Assembly: GCA_018399255.1 (NCBI GenBank)
Contig: JAGYPA010000009.1
Span: forward strand, 1 to 64,000
DNA length: 64,000 bases
Source: Spirochaetales bacterium
GTDB lineage: Bacteria > Spirochaetota > Spirochaetia > JABMQR01
Direction of reading: 5' to 3'
Part shown: positions 36,965 to 44,958 of the stretch, piece after piece
How positions within the stretch are numbered: position 1 is the stretch's first letter
Layout: each line of letters starts with the position of its first letter
Program-made: the position numbers and the translations under genes
The notes under the pieces: generated by a model
Databases searched by the model: none
Told to the model about the DNA's origin: nothing
Seen by the model: the letters and a program-made list of their open reading frames with translations, nothing else

Positions 36965-37864
36965 TCAGCTGATTACTTCCCGACTGCCTGCCGTCCGGCC
37001 GCCTCTCCAGTAAAAGAAAAGGACTGAGAGAGATATGATTATCATACCGGTAACGCCAGGGATCTGCGAATCTCCTTTCATCACAATCCAGCTGAGGGCG
37101 GCGCCAAGCCCGGGTTGAGAAACTTCATCATGTTAAGTTCCGATATTTTCACTTCTGGACGCTGAATAAGGCTGTACCAGATAGAGAAAGCGGCGGCCGA
37201 CACGAAGCTGGTTTCATCCGAGACTGATGAAAAAGACCGGCGGCTGGTTGAAGCTTATAAGCCCTTCAGTCGGCAGGGACATAAGAAAGAGTACTAACCT
37301 CCAATAAAAACCTGAGCGGCGTTGTTTCATCGGGTCATACGGTTCGACGTTTTTTCAGGACAACCCGCAGCACCGCTTCGAAACACAGGCAGTGAGGAGG
37401 AGGAGAATCCCGAAATCTGTGCCATTCCGGTCTCAGTTGCCGGGTTCCGGCTCAGGCTGATGAGAGCAATACCTGAAACCGCCGCTGTTATGTTGATGAT
37501 TTTGCGAGCATTCAAGTGGTCATCACGCATAAACAGGTGTGCAGTAAGCGCCGAAAACAGAGGGATTGAACCGACAATGATGGCGGCGATGGATGCCGGC
37601 ACCCGGTTTATACCGGAATAGTAAAGAGCATAAAAGAGAAGTCTGCAAAACTGAGGTCTTCAGCACCAGTCCTGCGAGTCCTGGTATGCCTGATAACCCT
37701 GCAGGATCCCGAACAGTAATAAACAGAAGAATACCCGAGAGCATAAAGCGGATCCCGGCATACGCAAAGGGGGCAGCATATTGAAGCCCGGTCTTCACAC
37801 CTATAAAGCAGTAGACCAGAGAAGCACCGGCAGTACAGCAAGCAGATAGTTTTTTTTTTTTCAT
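36965..37864 (-). pseudogene. EamA/DMT-family transporter, frameshifted, with a 12-A tract after the start
   Basis: ATG 37864 is followed by a run of 12 A (MKKKKLSACC), then GVKTGLQYAAPFAYAGIRFM, a first EamA repeat. Later pieces in other frames are AAIIVGSIPLFSALTAHLFM, AFSIWYSLIQRP, NMMKFLNPGL and GDSQIPGVTGMIIISLSVLF, ending at 36965-36967. Rebuilt, it would be about 295 residues with ten helices, a normal drug/metabolite exporter. Several single-base losses separate the parts (for example GGCTTGGCGCC near 37113, where one base would restore NPGLGAALSW). The poly-A tract is a slippage site for polymerase or sequencer. Confidence 0.7.
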
Positions 37865-37932
37865 AGGCTTGACTATAGTGATCTTTCTTTGGCAGCTTAA
37901 TAAGACTGAATGAAAGTAGTATTTGCTCACAT

Positions 37933-38007
37933 TGGGCGGGTAGCTCAGCCGGGATAGAGCGCCACCTCCGGAGGTGGAAGTCGTGGGTTCGAATCCCGTT
38001 CGCTCAA
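37933..38007 (+). tRNA. tRNA-Arg (CCG), with irregular anticodon loop
   Basis: A cloverleaf can be folded: acceptor TGGGCGG with TCGCTCA, D-stem GCTC/GAGC, anticodon stem CCACC/GGTGG, T-arm GTGGG-TTCGAAT-CCCGT, discriminator A at 38007; CCA is not encoded. The anticodon would be CCG, as in other bacterial tRNA-Arg (CCG) genes with a CTCCGGA loop. Here the loop has six bases (TCCGGA) instead of seven, and one extra G lies between acceptor and D-arm. Both anomalies are in short G or C runs, like the indels in nearby genes. It is either a consensus error or a damaged tRNA. Confidence 0.75.
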
Positions 38008-38015
38008 GGGTCAAT

Positions 38016-38040
38016 AGGGACCAGGTATAGCCTGGTCCCT
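38016..38040 (+). terminator. Terminator after the tRNA
   Basis: AGGGACCAGG at 38016-38025 pairs perfectly with CCTGGTCCCT at 38031-38040 around a TATAG loop, followed by GTTGTTATT. A strong 10-bp stem with a partial T tract, nine bases after the tRNA. Confidence 0.85.
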
Positions 38041-38051
38041 GTTGTTATTGA

Positions 38052-38344
38052 AGGTGAGTGAGAAAACACGAGTTCTTTTTTCTATATATAACAAGTAATT
38101 ATTTCAATTTATTGCTAGGTTTCCAAGCTGGAAAAGCAGTTTTCTTTGCATCAAGTAGTCACAGCTGAAAACACTGCATATTTATGCAACAATTGTCGCT
38201 GATTCGCCATTATGAAATTGCCTCTATATGCATATAAATACGAACATTGAAGATCTTGAGTGCTATATGGTAATCATGTGCATAACAAAACTACAAAGTT
38301 TTTTGCATTGAGCCTATTGAACCAGGTGAGTGAGAAAACACGAG
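38052..38344. repeat. 21-bp direct repeat pair flanking an AT-rich, gene-free 251-bp segment
   Basis: An identical 21-bp sequence, containing GGTGAGTGAGAAAACACGA, occurs at 38052-38072 and at 38324-38344. The 251 bases between are AT-rich and hold no gene. The pair lies between the tRNA terminator and the Phd-Uma2 gene. It could mark a small excisable or inserted element or an ectopic duplication. Confidence 0.85.
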
Positions 38345-38390
38345 CAGTTTTCGTACCGCAAAGTTGAGCCGGAAAAACAGCCAGAATATA

Positions 38391-38419
38391 TTTACTTTCA
38401 GCTATATTACAGCTATAAT
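38391..38419 (+). promoter_or_regulatory. Promoter of the Phd-Uma2 gene
   Basis: TTTACT at 38391-38396, a 17-bp spacer, and a perfect TATAAT at 38414-38419, 29 bp before the ATG at 38449. A GGGAGCGG ribosome binding site lies between. Confidence 0.55.
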
Positions 38420-38448
38420 GAGCTGAAACTGCAAAAGGGAGCGGTGTA

Positions 38449-39201
38449 ATGTACGTATCATCGACTGATTTCAAAAACAATTTCGGGAAGTATCTCACTA
38501 TTTGTAAGCGGGAAAATGTGATCATCACCAGACATGGGAAGAAGCTGGCTCTTCTGCTGAATTATCCGCGCAACTATTCCGGCTATGAGGCTGGTGAACC
38601 GATTGTTGAATACGGGACAAGCTCGAAGAGACGCGGGTCGGTTACCTATCAGGAATTTCTTGAGATGACCGAGAAGAGCGATAATCGCTACGAATTCATT
38701 GACGGAGAGGTCTATCAACTTGCTTCTCCCGGATATTCGCATCAGAAAGTTCTTATGGAATTGGTAAGAAAATTTACCGCTTTTTTTGATGTTCAAAAAG
38801 AATGCGAACCGTTTGTAGCTCCTTTTGATATTGAACTCTACCGGCAGCCGCTAAAAGAGCTGCGGGAACTTACCGAGGACGATATAAATGTGGTGCAGCC
38901 CGATATTATGGTTTTGTGCGACCCGGAGAAAGATATAAACGAGAAGGATCGGTATATAGGAACCCCTGCATTGGTGCTGGAGATTCTTTCCCCCTCCACA
39001 CGGAGCAGAGACCTTTTAAAAAAGGGAGACCTGTATATGGAGAGCGGGATTAAGGAATATTGGGTAGTGGATCCAGTGAACACAACCATTTCCATATATG
39101 CATATGATGAGTTTGATGTAAAATCCTATACAGTCTATTTCGAAGGACAGAAAGCTGTATCAGTTCTTTTTCAAGGTCTGGCCGTTGAAGTAATCCGTTG
39201 A
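38449..39201 (+). CDS. Fusion of Phd/YefM-like antitoxin segment to Uma2-family (PD-(D/E)XK) nuclease
   Basis: 250 residues from ATG 38449. Residues 1-42 (SSTDFKNNFGKYLTICKREN, then VIITRHGKKLALLL) match the N-terminal DNA-binding part of Phd/YefM antitoxins. After a linker, residues about 60-250 are an Uma2/DUF820 domain: RYEFIDGEVYQLASPG, VQPDIMVLCD, LVLEILSPSTRSRDLLKKG and KEYWVVDP, with the Asp and Glu of the nuclease core present. Known Uma2 proteins are usually stand-alone; their role is unclear. The fusion could make a self-regulating or DNA-targeted nuclease (inference). It lies next to a tRNA and a direct-repeat pair and is more AT-rich than its neighbours, so transfer is possible. 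Confidence 0.82.
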   Translation: MYVSSTDFKNNFGKYLTICKRENVIITRHGKKLALLLNYPRNYSGYEAGEPIVEYGTSSKRRGSVTYQEFLEMTEKSDNRYEFIDGEVYQLASPGYSHQKVLMELVRKFTAFFDVQKECEPFVAPFDIELYRQPLKELRELTEDDINVVQPDIMVLCDPEKDINEKDRYIGTPALVLEILSPSTRSRDLLKKGDLYMESGIKEYWVVDPVNTTISIYAYDEFDVKSYTVYFEGQKAVSVLFQGLAVEVIR

Positions 39202-39242
39202 AGCAAATTGTTGAAGAAGCGCCTTTAAGTAGTGACTTGAAG

Positions 39243-40277
39243 CTAGCTCCCGTTATGTTCAAGTTTCTTCACCGAATCCCTCACTACTACATGCACATCA
39301 AGGCGTACATCTGGGGGGGACACTGGTTTTTTATTGATGAGCTTCATAAGCATAGAGACCGCAAGGCGTCCCTTTTCTGAGGCATTCTGATGAACCGTTG
39401 TGAGGCGCGGCCGCACTAGACGGCTGAAAAGGTTATCGTCAAATCCGGTAACTGACATCTGGGAGGGGACATCGATTCCATGGTCCTGAAAAGTTGATAC
39501 AGCCTCTGCAGCATAGTAGTCAGAGGAAAAAACCAGGGCCGTGGTGGGATTAGCAGAATCTGTACAGGAAAGGTAGAATTTTTCTCTCACACTTTTTTCT
39601 CTGTCAAGCGCATGGTAGCATGTACCGGGCAGCACCAGATTGTGTTCAAGAAATGCCCTTTGACATCCCTTGAAGCGGGCATCATCTCCGCCGGTAAAGA
39701 GACTGGTGTTAGCAAGAAACAACATATCACGGTGCCCCATAGAGAGCAGATACCGGGTTATCAGGTACCCCCCGCGTTCATCCTGCAGACCAACATTGTA
39801 ATATACATGGTCCCTGTCGCTGAAATAGGAGTCAATAAAGACAACAGGAGTCTCGATTGTGTCGCAAATCACCCGGCAGACATCACCAGGTACCCAGACG
39901 AGGACAAGCCCTGCAAGTTTCCACGCCTTACTCAGGCGCAGTACCTCGTCTTCATCACTAGTCGTATGAAGCATTACAAAATAGCCATTGTCCCGGATAT
40001 CCCGCTCCATGGCACCCAGAATCGCCGATGAGAAAGGATCCTCCAGTACCGACTCTTCCCAACGAGGTTCCATGAACATAATAACACCGATAATTCGGGA
40101 ACTGCTCTGGGCGAGGATTTTCGCACCCATATTGGGCGCGTACTTTTCCTCCGTAATAACGCGTTCAACCCGCTCACGAGTCGCCTGGGAAACTCGACCG
40201 AAGTTGCCGTGTATCACATTCGCTACAGTAGTAGGACTGACCCCCGCACTTTTCGCAATTTCTTTGATCGTGGACAT
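39243..40277 (-). CDS. LacI-family transcriptional regulator
   Basis: 344 residues. The N-terminal helix-turn-helix TIKEIAKSAGVSPTTVANVI is a typical LacI reading head, followed by the hinge (YAPNMGAKILAQSSSRIIGV) and a periplasmic-binding-protein-like effector domain with FIDSYFSDRDHVYYNVGLQD and VTGFDDNLFSRLVRPRLTTV. The gene is the last of the minus-strand glycoside operon, 68 bases after the GH4 gene. A perfect 16-bp palindrome in the operon promoter (44908-44923) is the best candidate operator. The regulator would repress the operon until its sugar binds. Confidence 0.93.
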   Translation of the reverse strand: MSTIKEIAKSAGVSPTTVANVIHGNFGRVSQATRERVERVITEEKYAPNMGAKILAQSSSRIIGVIMFMEPRWEESVLEDPFSSAILGAMERDIRDNGYFVMLHTTSDEDEVLRLSKAWKLAGLVLVWVPGDVCRVICDTIETPVVFIDSYFSDRDHVYYNVGLQDERGGYLITRYLLSMGHRDMLFLANTSLFTGGDDARFKGCQRAFLEHNLVLPGTCYHALDREKSVREKFYLSCTDSANPTTALVFSSDYYAAEAVSTFQDHGIDVPSQMSVTGFDDNLFSRLVRPRLTTVHQNASEKGRLAVSMLMKLINKKPVSPPDVRLDVHVVVRDSVKKLEHNGS

Positions 40278-40345
40278 ATCAGTACCGTATAAAACAAGTG
40301 ATGCAAATGAACACCCCTGAGCTCACCAGATAAAGGTGCCGCACC

Positions 40346-41701
40346 TTACGTTAAATAACCAAGCCAGCGGCTTTGCTGGTCAATCATCCTGTCAACCATC
40401 GCCTCAACCTGTGATGCCTGGTGAACCACAGGATTGGCCAGGAGAGCCTGAACGACGAGCGATTTCTTCTTCTGAATGATTGCCTCAGCCGTCAAATCAT
40501 ATACCCCGGTGTACGACCGTAAGAGAGCAAGAAATCCCTTGCTTATACCCTGCATTGTGATACCGTGCACCCCGTTCTTATCAATGATGCCAGGTACTTC
40601 AACAACAACCCACGAGGGAAGGTCCTCAATGAGACCGGTATTGGGAACGTTGACCGCCTCCTCTTCATACCCGCTGTCTGTAATCATTCCCTCGATAATA
40701 GTTATCACCCGCTCAGACCGCTCAATACGGATATCCGAGACTGTCTTCTGCGAGAGCATAATTTTATACGCATCGTAGAAATCGAGAATGCCGCGATGGT
40801 CCGCCACATCCCACGCCCACCCAAGGTACTCACCAAAGTGACTGTCAACAGTAATAGGCAGAAGGCGGTATTTTTCAAGCATAAGCTTCATAATTCTTCT
40901 ATCAGCCCACTCAAATCTGCTTTTTCTGGCTATCTTTTCCTTATCAAACTTCTCGGCGGCATCGAGATTTCCTGTTTTCCTGTATTCATCGAGCAAATCG
41001 CTGTAGCCAGGCTCATGCCGGAAAAATTCTGGGGCTTTATGCAGCACTTCCGGATAGAGGTCTTTACCAGTTTTTCTATCCTTGATATGTATCACGCAGC
41101 TGAAGTGGTTAAGTCCGGCAGCTTGAAAGTAAAGTTCTTCACTAGTTCGATTGAGCATGCCGGGCAGCCACCTGCCGAGCCATCCGATCTCATGACACAT
41201 ACCGACAAACTTCGCCTCGGGATAGACACGATATACGGCTGTTCCAATGGCAGTCATAGGGTTTGAGTAATTGAAAACCCATGCATCAGGACACACCTCC
41301 ATCACATCCTTCATAATATCAAGGATTACCGGGATAATGCGTAAAGAGTGGAAAACTCCTCCCGGCCCGCCGTTCTCACCGTATACCTGGTGTACTCCAT
41401 ACTGCAGAGGTATCTTCCAATCCTCGTCCCACAGCTGAAAACGGTTTCCCACCTCGATTGATGAGACGATGAAATCAGCATTACGCAAGGCCTCTCTCCT
41501 GTTAGCAGCTGCTGTTACAGAGAAATCGAGTTTATGGCGTGCAATAGTGTCCTGTGCAGTGAGCAGCACTTTCTGCAGGGCCGCTTCATTTATATCGAGC
41601 AGTGTAATCTCACTGCCTTCCAGCAGCTTGCTGCTGAAAATGTCACCAAGCATGCCGTATCCGAACTGGAGACTTCCAGCACCTATGAGAACGATCTTCA
41701 T
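40346..41701 (-). CDS. NAD-dependent family 4 glycoside hydrolase (alpha-galacturonidase-like)
   Basis: 451 residues from ATG 41701, which has GGAGG five bases upstream. An N-terminal Rossmann motif binds NAD (MKIVLIGAGSLQFGYGMLGD), NYSNPM lies at 144-149, and the metal/active-site signature is Cys169-His170-Glu171-Ile172, with His199 in GLNHF. GH4 enzymes cleave glycosides by a redox-assisted elimination needing NAD and Mn2+. Within the family CHSV marks alpha-galactosidases, while a CHEV-type motif is reported for alpha-galacturonidases; CHEI here points to the second group, so pectin-derived galacturonides are a likely substrate. The operon supplies an importer, and the enzyme is cytoplasmic. 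Confidence 0.88.
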   Translation of the reverse strand: MKIVLIGAGSLQFGYGMLGDIFSSKLLEGSEITLLDINEAALQKVLLTAQDTIARHKLDFSVTAAANRREALRNADFIVSSIEVGNRFQLWDEDWKIPLQYGVHQVYGENGGPGGVFHSLRIIPVILDIMKDVMEVCPDAWVFNYSNPMTAIGTAVYRVYPEAKFVGMCHEIGWLGRWLPGMLNRTSEELYFQAAGLNHFSCVIHIKDRKTGKDLYPEVLHKAPEFFRHEPGYSDLLDEYRKTGNLDAAEKFDKEKIARKSRFEWADRRIMKLMLEKYRLLPITVDSHFGEYLGWAWDVADHRGILDFYDAYKIMLSQKTVSDIRIERSERVITIIEGMITDSGYEEEAVNVPNTGLIEDLPSWVVVEVPGIIDKNGVHGITMQGISKGFLALLRSYTGVYDLTAEAIIQKKKSLVVQALLANPVVHQASQVEAMVDRMIDQQSRWLGYLT

Positions 41702-41717
41702 CCGTTCCTCCAAGAAA

Positions 41718-42608
41718 TTATTTTATTGAACCTTCTACCATCCCTTTGATAATATAACGCTGTGCGAAAAGATAGAGAACAATGACAGGAAGCATCGCAA
41801 TGAGTGTTGATGTAAGAATCAGATCCCACTGCTTAAGATAGGCACCTGCAAAGGCTGTCACCGCAATCGGAATGGTCTGCACAACCCCGTTGGATCCAAG
41901 GAGAAGCAGCGGGAGAAGATAGTCATTCCATATCCAGATTCCATTCAGAATCAGTACTGTGACAATTATCGGCTGCAGGAGGGGAAAGATAATCGCGAAG
42001 AAGGTTCTTCCTCGTGAGCACCCGTCAATGGTTGCTGATTCTTCGAGCTCGTAGGGTATATTTTTAATAAAACCGTGAAAGATGAAAATAGAAAGCGGGC
42101 TGCCGAAACCAAGGTAGGCAAAAACGATACCGGGAATAGTTCCTAAAAGTCTGATGCCGAAAAAAGACCCGGAAACACGCAGCCACCGTACAAGGGGGTA
42201 CATCAGCACTTGAAAGGGGATCACCATTGCCGCAACGAAGGCCATGAACATCACGGTAGACCAGACTGTCTTGTTGCGGACCAGAACCCACGCAGCCATG
42301 GAGGAAAAAATGACAATGACAATAAGTGAGAACAGCGTGATCAGTGTACTGTCAAGAAACGCACCCAGATAATCAACGCTCGAGTTGTTGAAAATTAACG
42401 AAATATTTACACCCAGCTGCCCCCAATCTGAAGGGAGCGCTATCGCATTGTAAATGATCTCCTTTGATGTTTTTGCCGAGTTGAGGACAACCATGCCGAA
42501 GGGAACCATGAATAGAATGAAGAGAAAAATCGTGAAGACCTCAAGCAAGACAAGTGTGGTACGTCCGGAAACCTGCCACTTCGAATTCAGTTGCTGTGTA
42601 TCCTTCAC
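41718..42608 (-). CDS. Sugar ABC transporter permease, MalG/UgpE type
   Basis: 296 residues from GTG 42608, which overlaps the stop of the MalF-type gene. Six transmembrane helices are visible, and the cytoplasmic EAA loop reads EESATIDGCSRGRTFFAIIF, which docks to the ATPase subunit. With the upstream permease and binding protein it forms a CUT1-class importer for oligosaccharides. No ATP-binding subunit is encoded in the operon, so a shared MsmK/UgpC-type ATPase elsewhere must energise it. Confidence 0.93.
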   Translation of the reverse strand: MKDTQQLNSKWQVSGRTTLVLLEVFTIFLFILFMVPFGMVVLNSAKTSKEIIYNAIALPSDWGQLGVNISLIFNNSSVDYLGAFLDSTLITLFSLIVIVIFSSMAAWVLVRNKTVWSTVMFMAFVAAMVIPFQVLMYPLVRWLRVSGSFFGIRLLGTIPGIVFAYLGFGSPLSIFIFHGFIKNIPYELEESATIDGCSRGRTFFAIIFPLLQPIIVTVLILNGIWIWNDYLLPLLLLGSNGVVQTIPIAVTAFAGAYLKQWDLILTSTLIAMLPVIVLYLFAQRYIIKGMVEGSIK

Positions 42609-43492
42609 ATTTCCACCTCTTTCCTTTTATTTACAGAGACCTGAATGAGAGAAACAATCAGGAGAACAACGAACAGTACAACTGCCTTCGCCTGGGCTTC
42701 CGCCATCCGGTTTGCCGTTGCCGTATTGAAAATATTCATCGCAAGGAGCTGGCTTGCCTTTACCGGCATATCGAGGAACCTTGTTGCCGGTCCCCCGTTG
42801 GTGAGGGTGAGGTTCATGTCAAACTGCTTGAACGAGGTTGTCAGGGTTAAAAAGAGCGATATAGTAAAGGCATTGGCCATCATGGGAATAAGGATCTTGA
42901 AGACACGGGTGCTGTAGCTCGCCCCGTCAACGTTGGCAGCCTCCATCAAGGATGACGGGATGCTCTGAATGGACGCAACATAGATGAGCATGATGTAGCC
43001 GGCATACTGCCACGTATTCACCGCAGCCATCGTCCAGATAACCGTATGGGGAAGGCTGAGGAAAGAAGTCTGGAGGAAAGAAATCGACATATTCATGCCG
43101 ATGGAAACCAGAATATTGTTAAGGATGAACTGCCAGATGTACCCGAGGACAATGCCTCCTATCAGGTAGGGTACGAAGAACCCGGCCCTATAGAAATTCC
43201 TTCTTTTGACCTTGCTTGTCACTATCAAAGAGAGGCCGAAACTCACGATGTTTACAAACACGATATTGATACCCGTGTAGGCGATCGTAATAAGAAATGA
43301 GTAGAGGAAGTCTGCAGATGAGAAGAGATTCCGGAAGTTCTTGAACCCTGCAAATGTGACAACATTACTTATCCCGTTCCAGTCGGTCATGGAATAGTAC
43401 AGGCCAAAGAAAAACGGGACAATGATGATCATGACAAACGAAAATACGCAGGGCAGTAAAAATAGGACGTTAATTACTCGACTTTGTTTCAT
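42605..43492 (-). CDS. Sugar ABC transporter permease, MalF/UgpA type
   Basis: 295 residues from ATG 43492; a longer reading starts inside the attenuator hairpin and is rejected. Six transmembrane helices begin with VINVLFLLPCVFSFVMIIIV, and the EAA loop reads MEAANVDGASYSTRVFKILI. It pairs with the downstream MalG-type permease, with which it overlaps (ATGTGA junction). An intrinsic terminator lies between it and the binding-protein gene, so it is made in smaller amounts. Confidence 0.93.
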   Translation of the reverse strand: MKQSRVINVLFLLPCVFSFVMIIIVPFFFGLYYSMTDWNGISNVVTFAGFKNFRNLFSSADFLYSFLITIAYTGINIVFVNIVSFGLSLIVTSKVKRRNFYRAGFFVPYLIGGIVLGYIWQFILNNILVSIGMNMSISFLQTSFLSLPHTVIWTMAAVNTWQYAGYIMLIYVASIQSIPSSLMEAANVDGASYSTRVFKILIPMMANAFTISLFLTLTTSFKQFDMNLTLTNGGPATRFLDMPVKASQLLAMNIFNTATANRMAEAQAKAVVLFVVLLIVSLIQVSVNKRKEVEM

Positions 43493-43518
43493 ACCTGGAT
43501 TGCTCCCCTCTATCGGGT

Positions 43519-43556
43519 AAAAAAAGCTTCTGCAGGAGAAATTCTCCCACAGAAGC
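43519..43556 (-). terminator. Intercistronic attenuator between binding protein and permeases
   Basis: On the minus strand an outer stem GCTTCTG/CAGAAGC (43550-43556 with 43526-43532) encloses an inner stem GGAGAA/TTCTCC and is followed by seven Ts (43525 to 43519). It lies 21 bases after the binding-protein stop. Such partial terminators keep the binding protein in excess over the membrane subunits. Confidence 0.85.
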
Positions 43557-43577
43557 ATAGTAACTGACTTTAACGCA

Positions 43578-44852
43578 TTATTTCAAGTTGGCTACGGCCC
43601 GGTTCATATCAGCGATAAACTGATCAAGATTGTCCTGATTCTGTGCAAAGAGATCAAAGATCGGCCCGAAGATGTTCTGGCCGGCACCGTCAGGAAGCAT
43701 ACCGAAGAATACGCCGTAGTTTCCGCCGCGTGCATTTGCATCCATGAGAGCCTGGCTGAGCTGTCCGGATGGCTTGAGGGTAACAGATTTGAAAGCCGGG
43801 ATCATACCAGCCTCGTTTACCATGTATGCATGTCCCTCGGGGGTCGTGGCTATCGAGGTGAGGAAATCCTTGGCGGCTTGAGCATTCTTGCTCTGAGCGT
43901 TGACAATATACCAGCTTGGAGCAAAGAGGTAGAGACCCTTCTGCTCGGTATCGAGGAAGGCGTGCGGGGCATACCCGATTTCAAAGGTAACGCCAAGCTG
44001 CTTCAGGTTAGGATCAACCCAGTTGCCCTGATGAAGGAAAGCTGTTCGCCCCTGGGCAAAGGAACCGACCTGGTCGTCGTAGCTTCCGTTGAGCAGAATA
44101 TTCTGATCTGCATATTTAAACAGGAGCTGCAGGTACTGCGCATACTGACGGAAGCGGTCCTGATCCAGTTTGCCGTTAAGGGCCATTTCAATGACGCTTG
44201 TGTCGTTGAAGTCCAGTCCGCCGCCCCAGTATGCGGCAAGGTTGTGCTGTCCGGCGACCCACCACATACCACCGGCTACCGATGCAGCCATGGCAACAGG
44301 AGCGTCAATACCGAGCTCTGCTTTTTTAGCATCCAGCGTCTTTAAAGCTTTTTCATACGCCGCACGGGTTGTCAGAGACGCAGGATCGATTCCAGCCTTG
44401 CGGAGGATTTCGGCATTGTAGGCCAGGCCGTACCCTTCAATAGCAACCGGGAAGCCGACCACTTTACCGTCAACTATAAAGGAGAGGTCCGTGTCGTCAA
44501 CCCATGGCTGATCACTGAGGTCTGCAACATAGTCTTTCCAGATGTCATAGCCGCCCTGACCTTCAATCATGAAGATATCGGGCATCTGACCGGCCTGAGC
44601 CTTTGCCTTCATTGCACCGCCGTAGTCGCCGCCGCCTCCAAGTGTTTCGACTTTTACCGTTACACCTTCTGCATTCTCCGAATATTCGGCAGCATACGTG
44701 TCGAGAGCGTCTTTAATCTCAACTTTTAATTGAAACATGTTGACAGTTACGTCGCCTGTTTCTTCCGCGGATCCTGCAGCGAAGGCAAAACCGGTCACAA
44801 AGACAAACACAAGCGCAAGTACAGCGGTATAGAAACGTGTCTTTTTCATCAT
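43578..44852 (-). CDS. Extracellular sugar-binding protein of a CUT1 ABC importer
   Basis: 424 residues. A signal peptide (FYTAVLALVFVFVTGFAFAA) precedes a mature start AGSAEETGD without a lipobox cysteine, a style common in spirochaete binding proteins. The body is an SBP_bac_1 (MalE-like) fold: PDIFMIEGQGGYDIW, FPVAIEGYGLAYNAEILRKA, and FLTSIATTPEGHAYMVNEAG. It captures the operon's sugar in the periplasm. ATG 44852 has AAGGAG upstream. It is the first gene of the operon, directly under the promoter and operator at 44908-44958. Confidence 0.93.
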   Translation of the reverse strand: MMKKTRFYTAVLALVFVFVTGFAFAAGSAEETGDVTVNMFQLKVEIKDALDTYAAEYSENAEGVTVKVETLGGGGDYGGAMKAKAQAGQMPDIFMIEGQGGYDIWKDYVADLSDQPWVDDTDLSFIVDGKVVGFPVAIEGYGLAYNAEILRKAGIDPASLTTRAAYEKALKTLDAKKAELGIDAPVAMAASVAGGMWWVAGQHNLAAYWGGGLDFNDTSVIEMALNGKLDQDRFRQYAQYLQLLFKYADQNILLNGSYDDQVGSFAQGRTAFLHQGNWVDPNLKQLGVTFEIGYAPHAFLDTEQKGLYLFAPSWYIVNAQSKNAQAAKDFLTSIATTPEGHAYMVNEAGMIPAFKSVTLKPSGQLSQALMDANARGGNYGVFFGMLPDGAGQNIFGPIFDLFAQNQDNLDQFIADMNRAVANLK

Positions 44853-44907
44853 TTTTTCTCCTTTTGAAAAGTGTTTCGTGCCAAGCGATACACGCTTTGC
44901 ACCTATA

Positions 44908-44958
44908 GGTGTTGCGCAACACCTTCTCTCAGTATACCATTAACTTTCACTCTGTCAA
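44908..44958 (-). promoter_or_regulatory. Promoter with 16-bp palindromic operator for the glycoside operon
   Basis: On the minus strand TTGACA (44958-44953), a 16-bp spacer and TATACT (44936-44931) form a strong promoter. Seven bases further on is the perfect palindrome GGTGTTGCGCAACACC (44923-44908), which would cover the transcription start. Its size, central CG and position are those of a LacI-family operator, and the operon carries a LacI gene at its end. Confidence 0.8.

Noticed and set aside
37523-38014. Longer EamA start on the minus strand reading through the tRNA
   Set aside because: The extra N-terminal codons are the antisense of the tRNA-Arg gene; the ATG at 37864 is the only sensible start.
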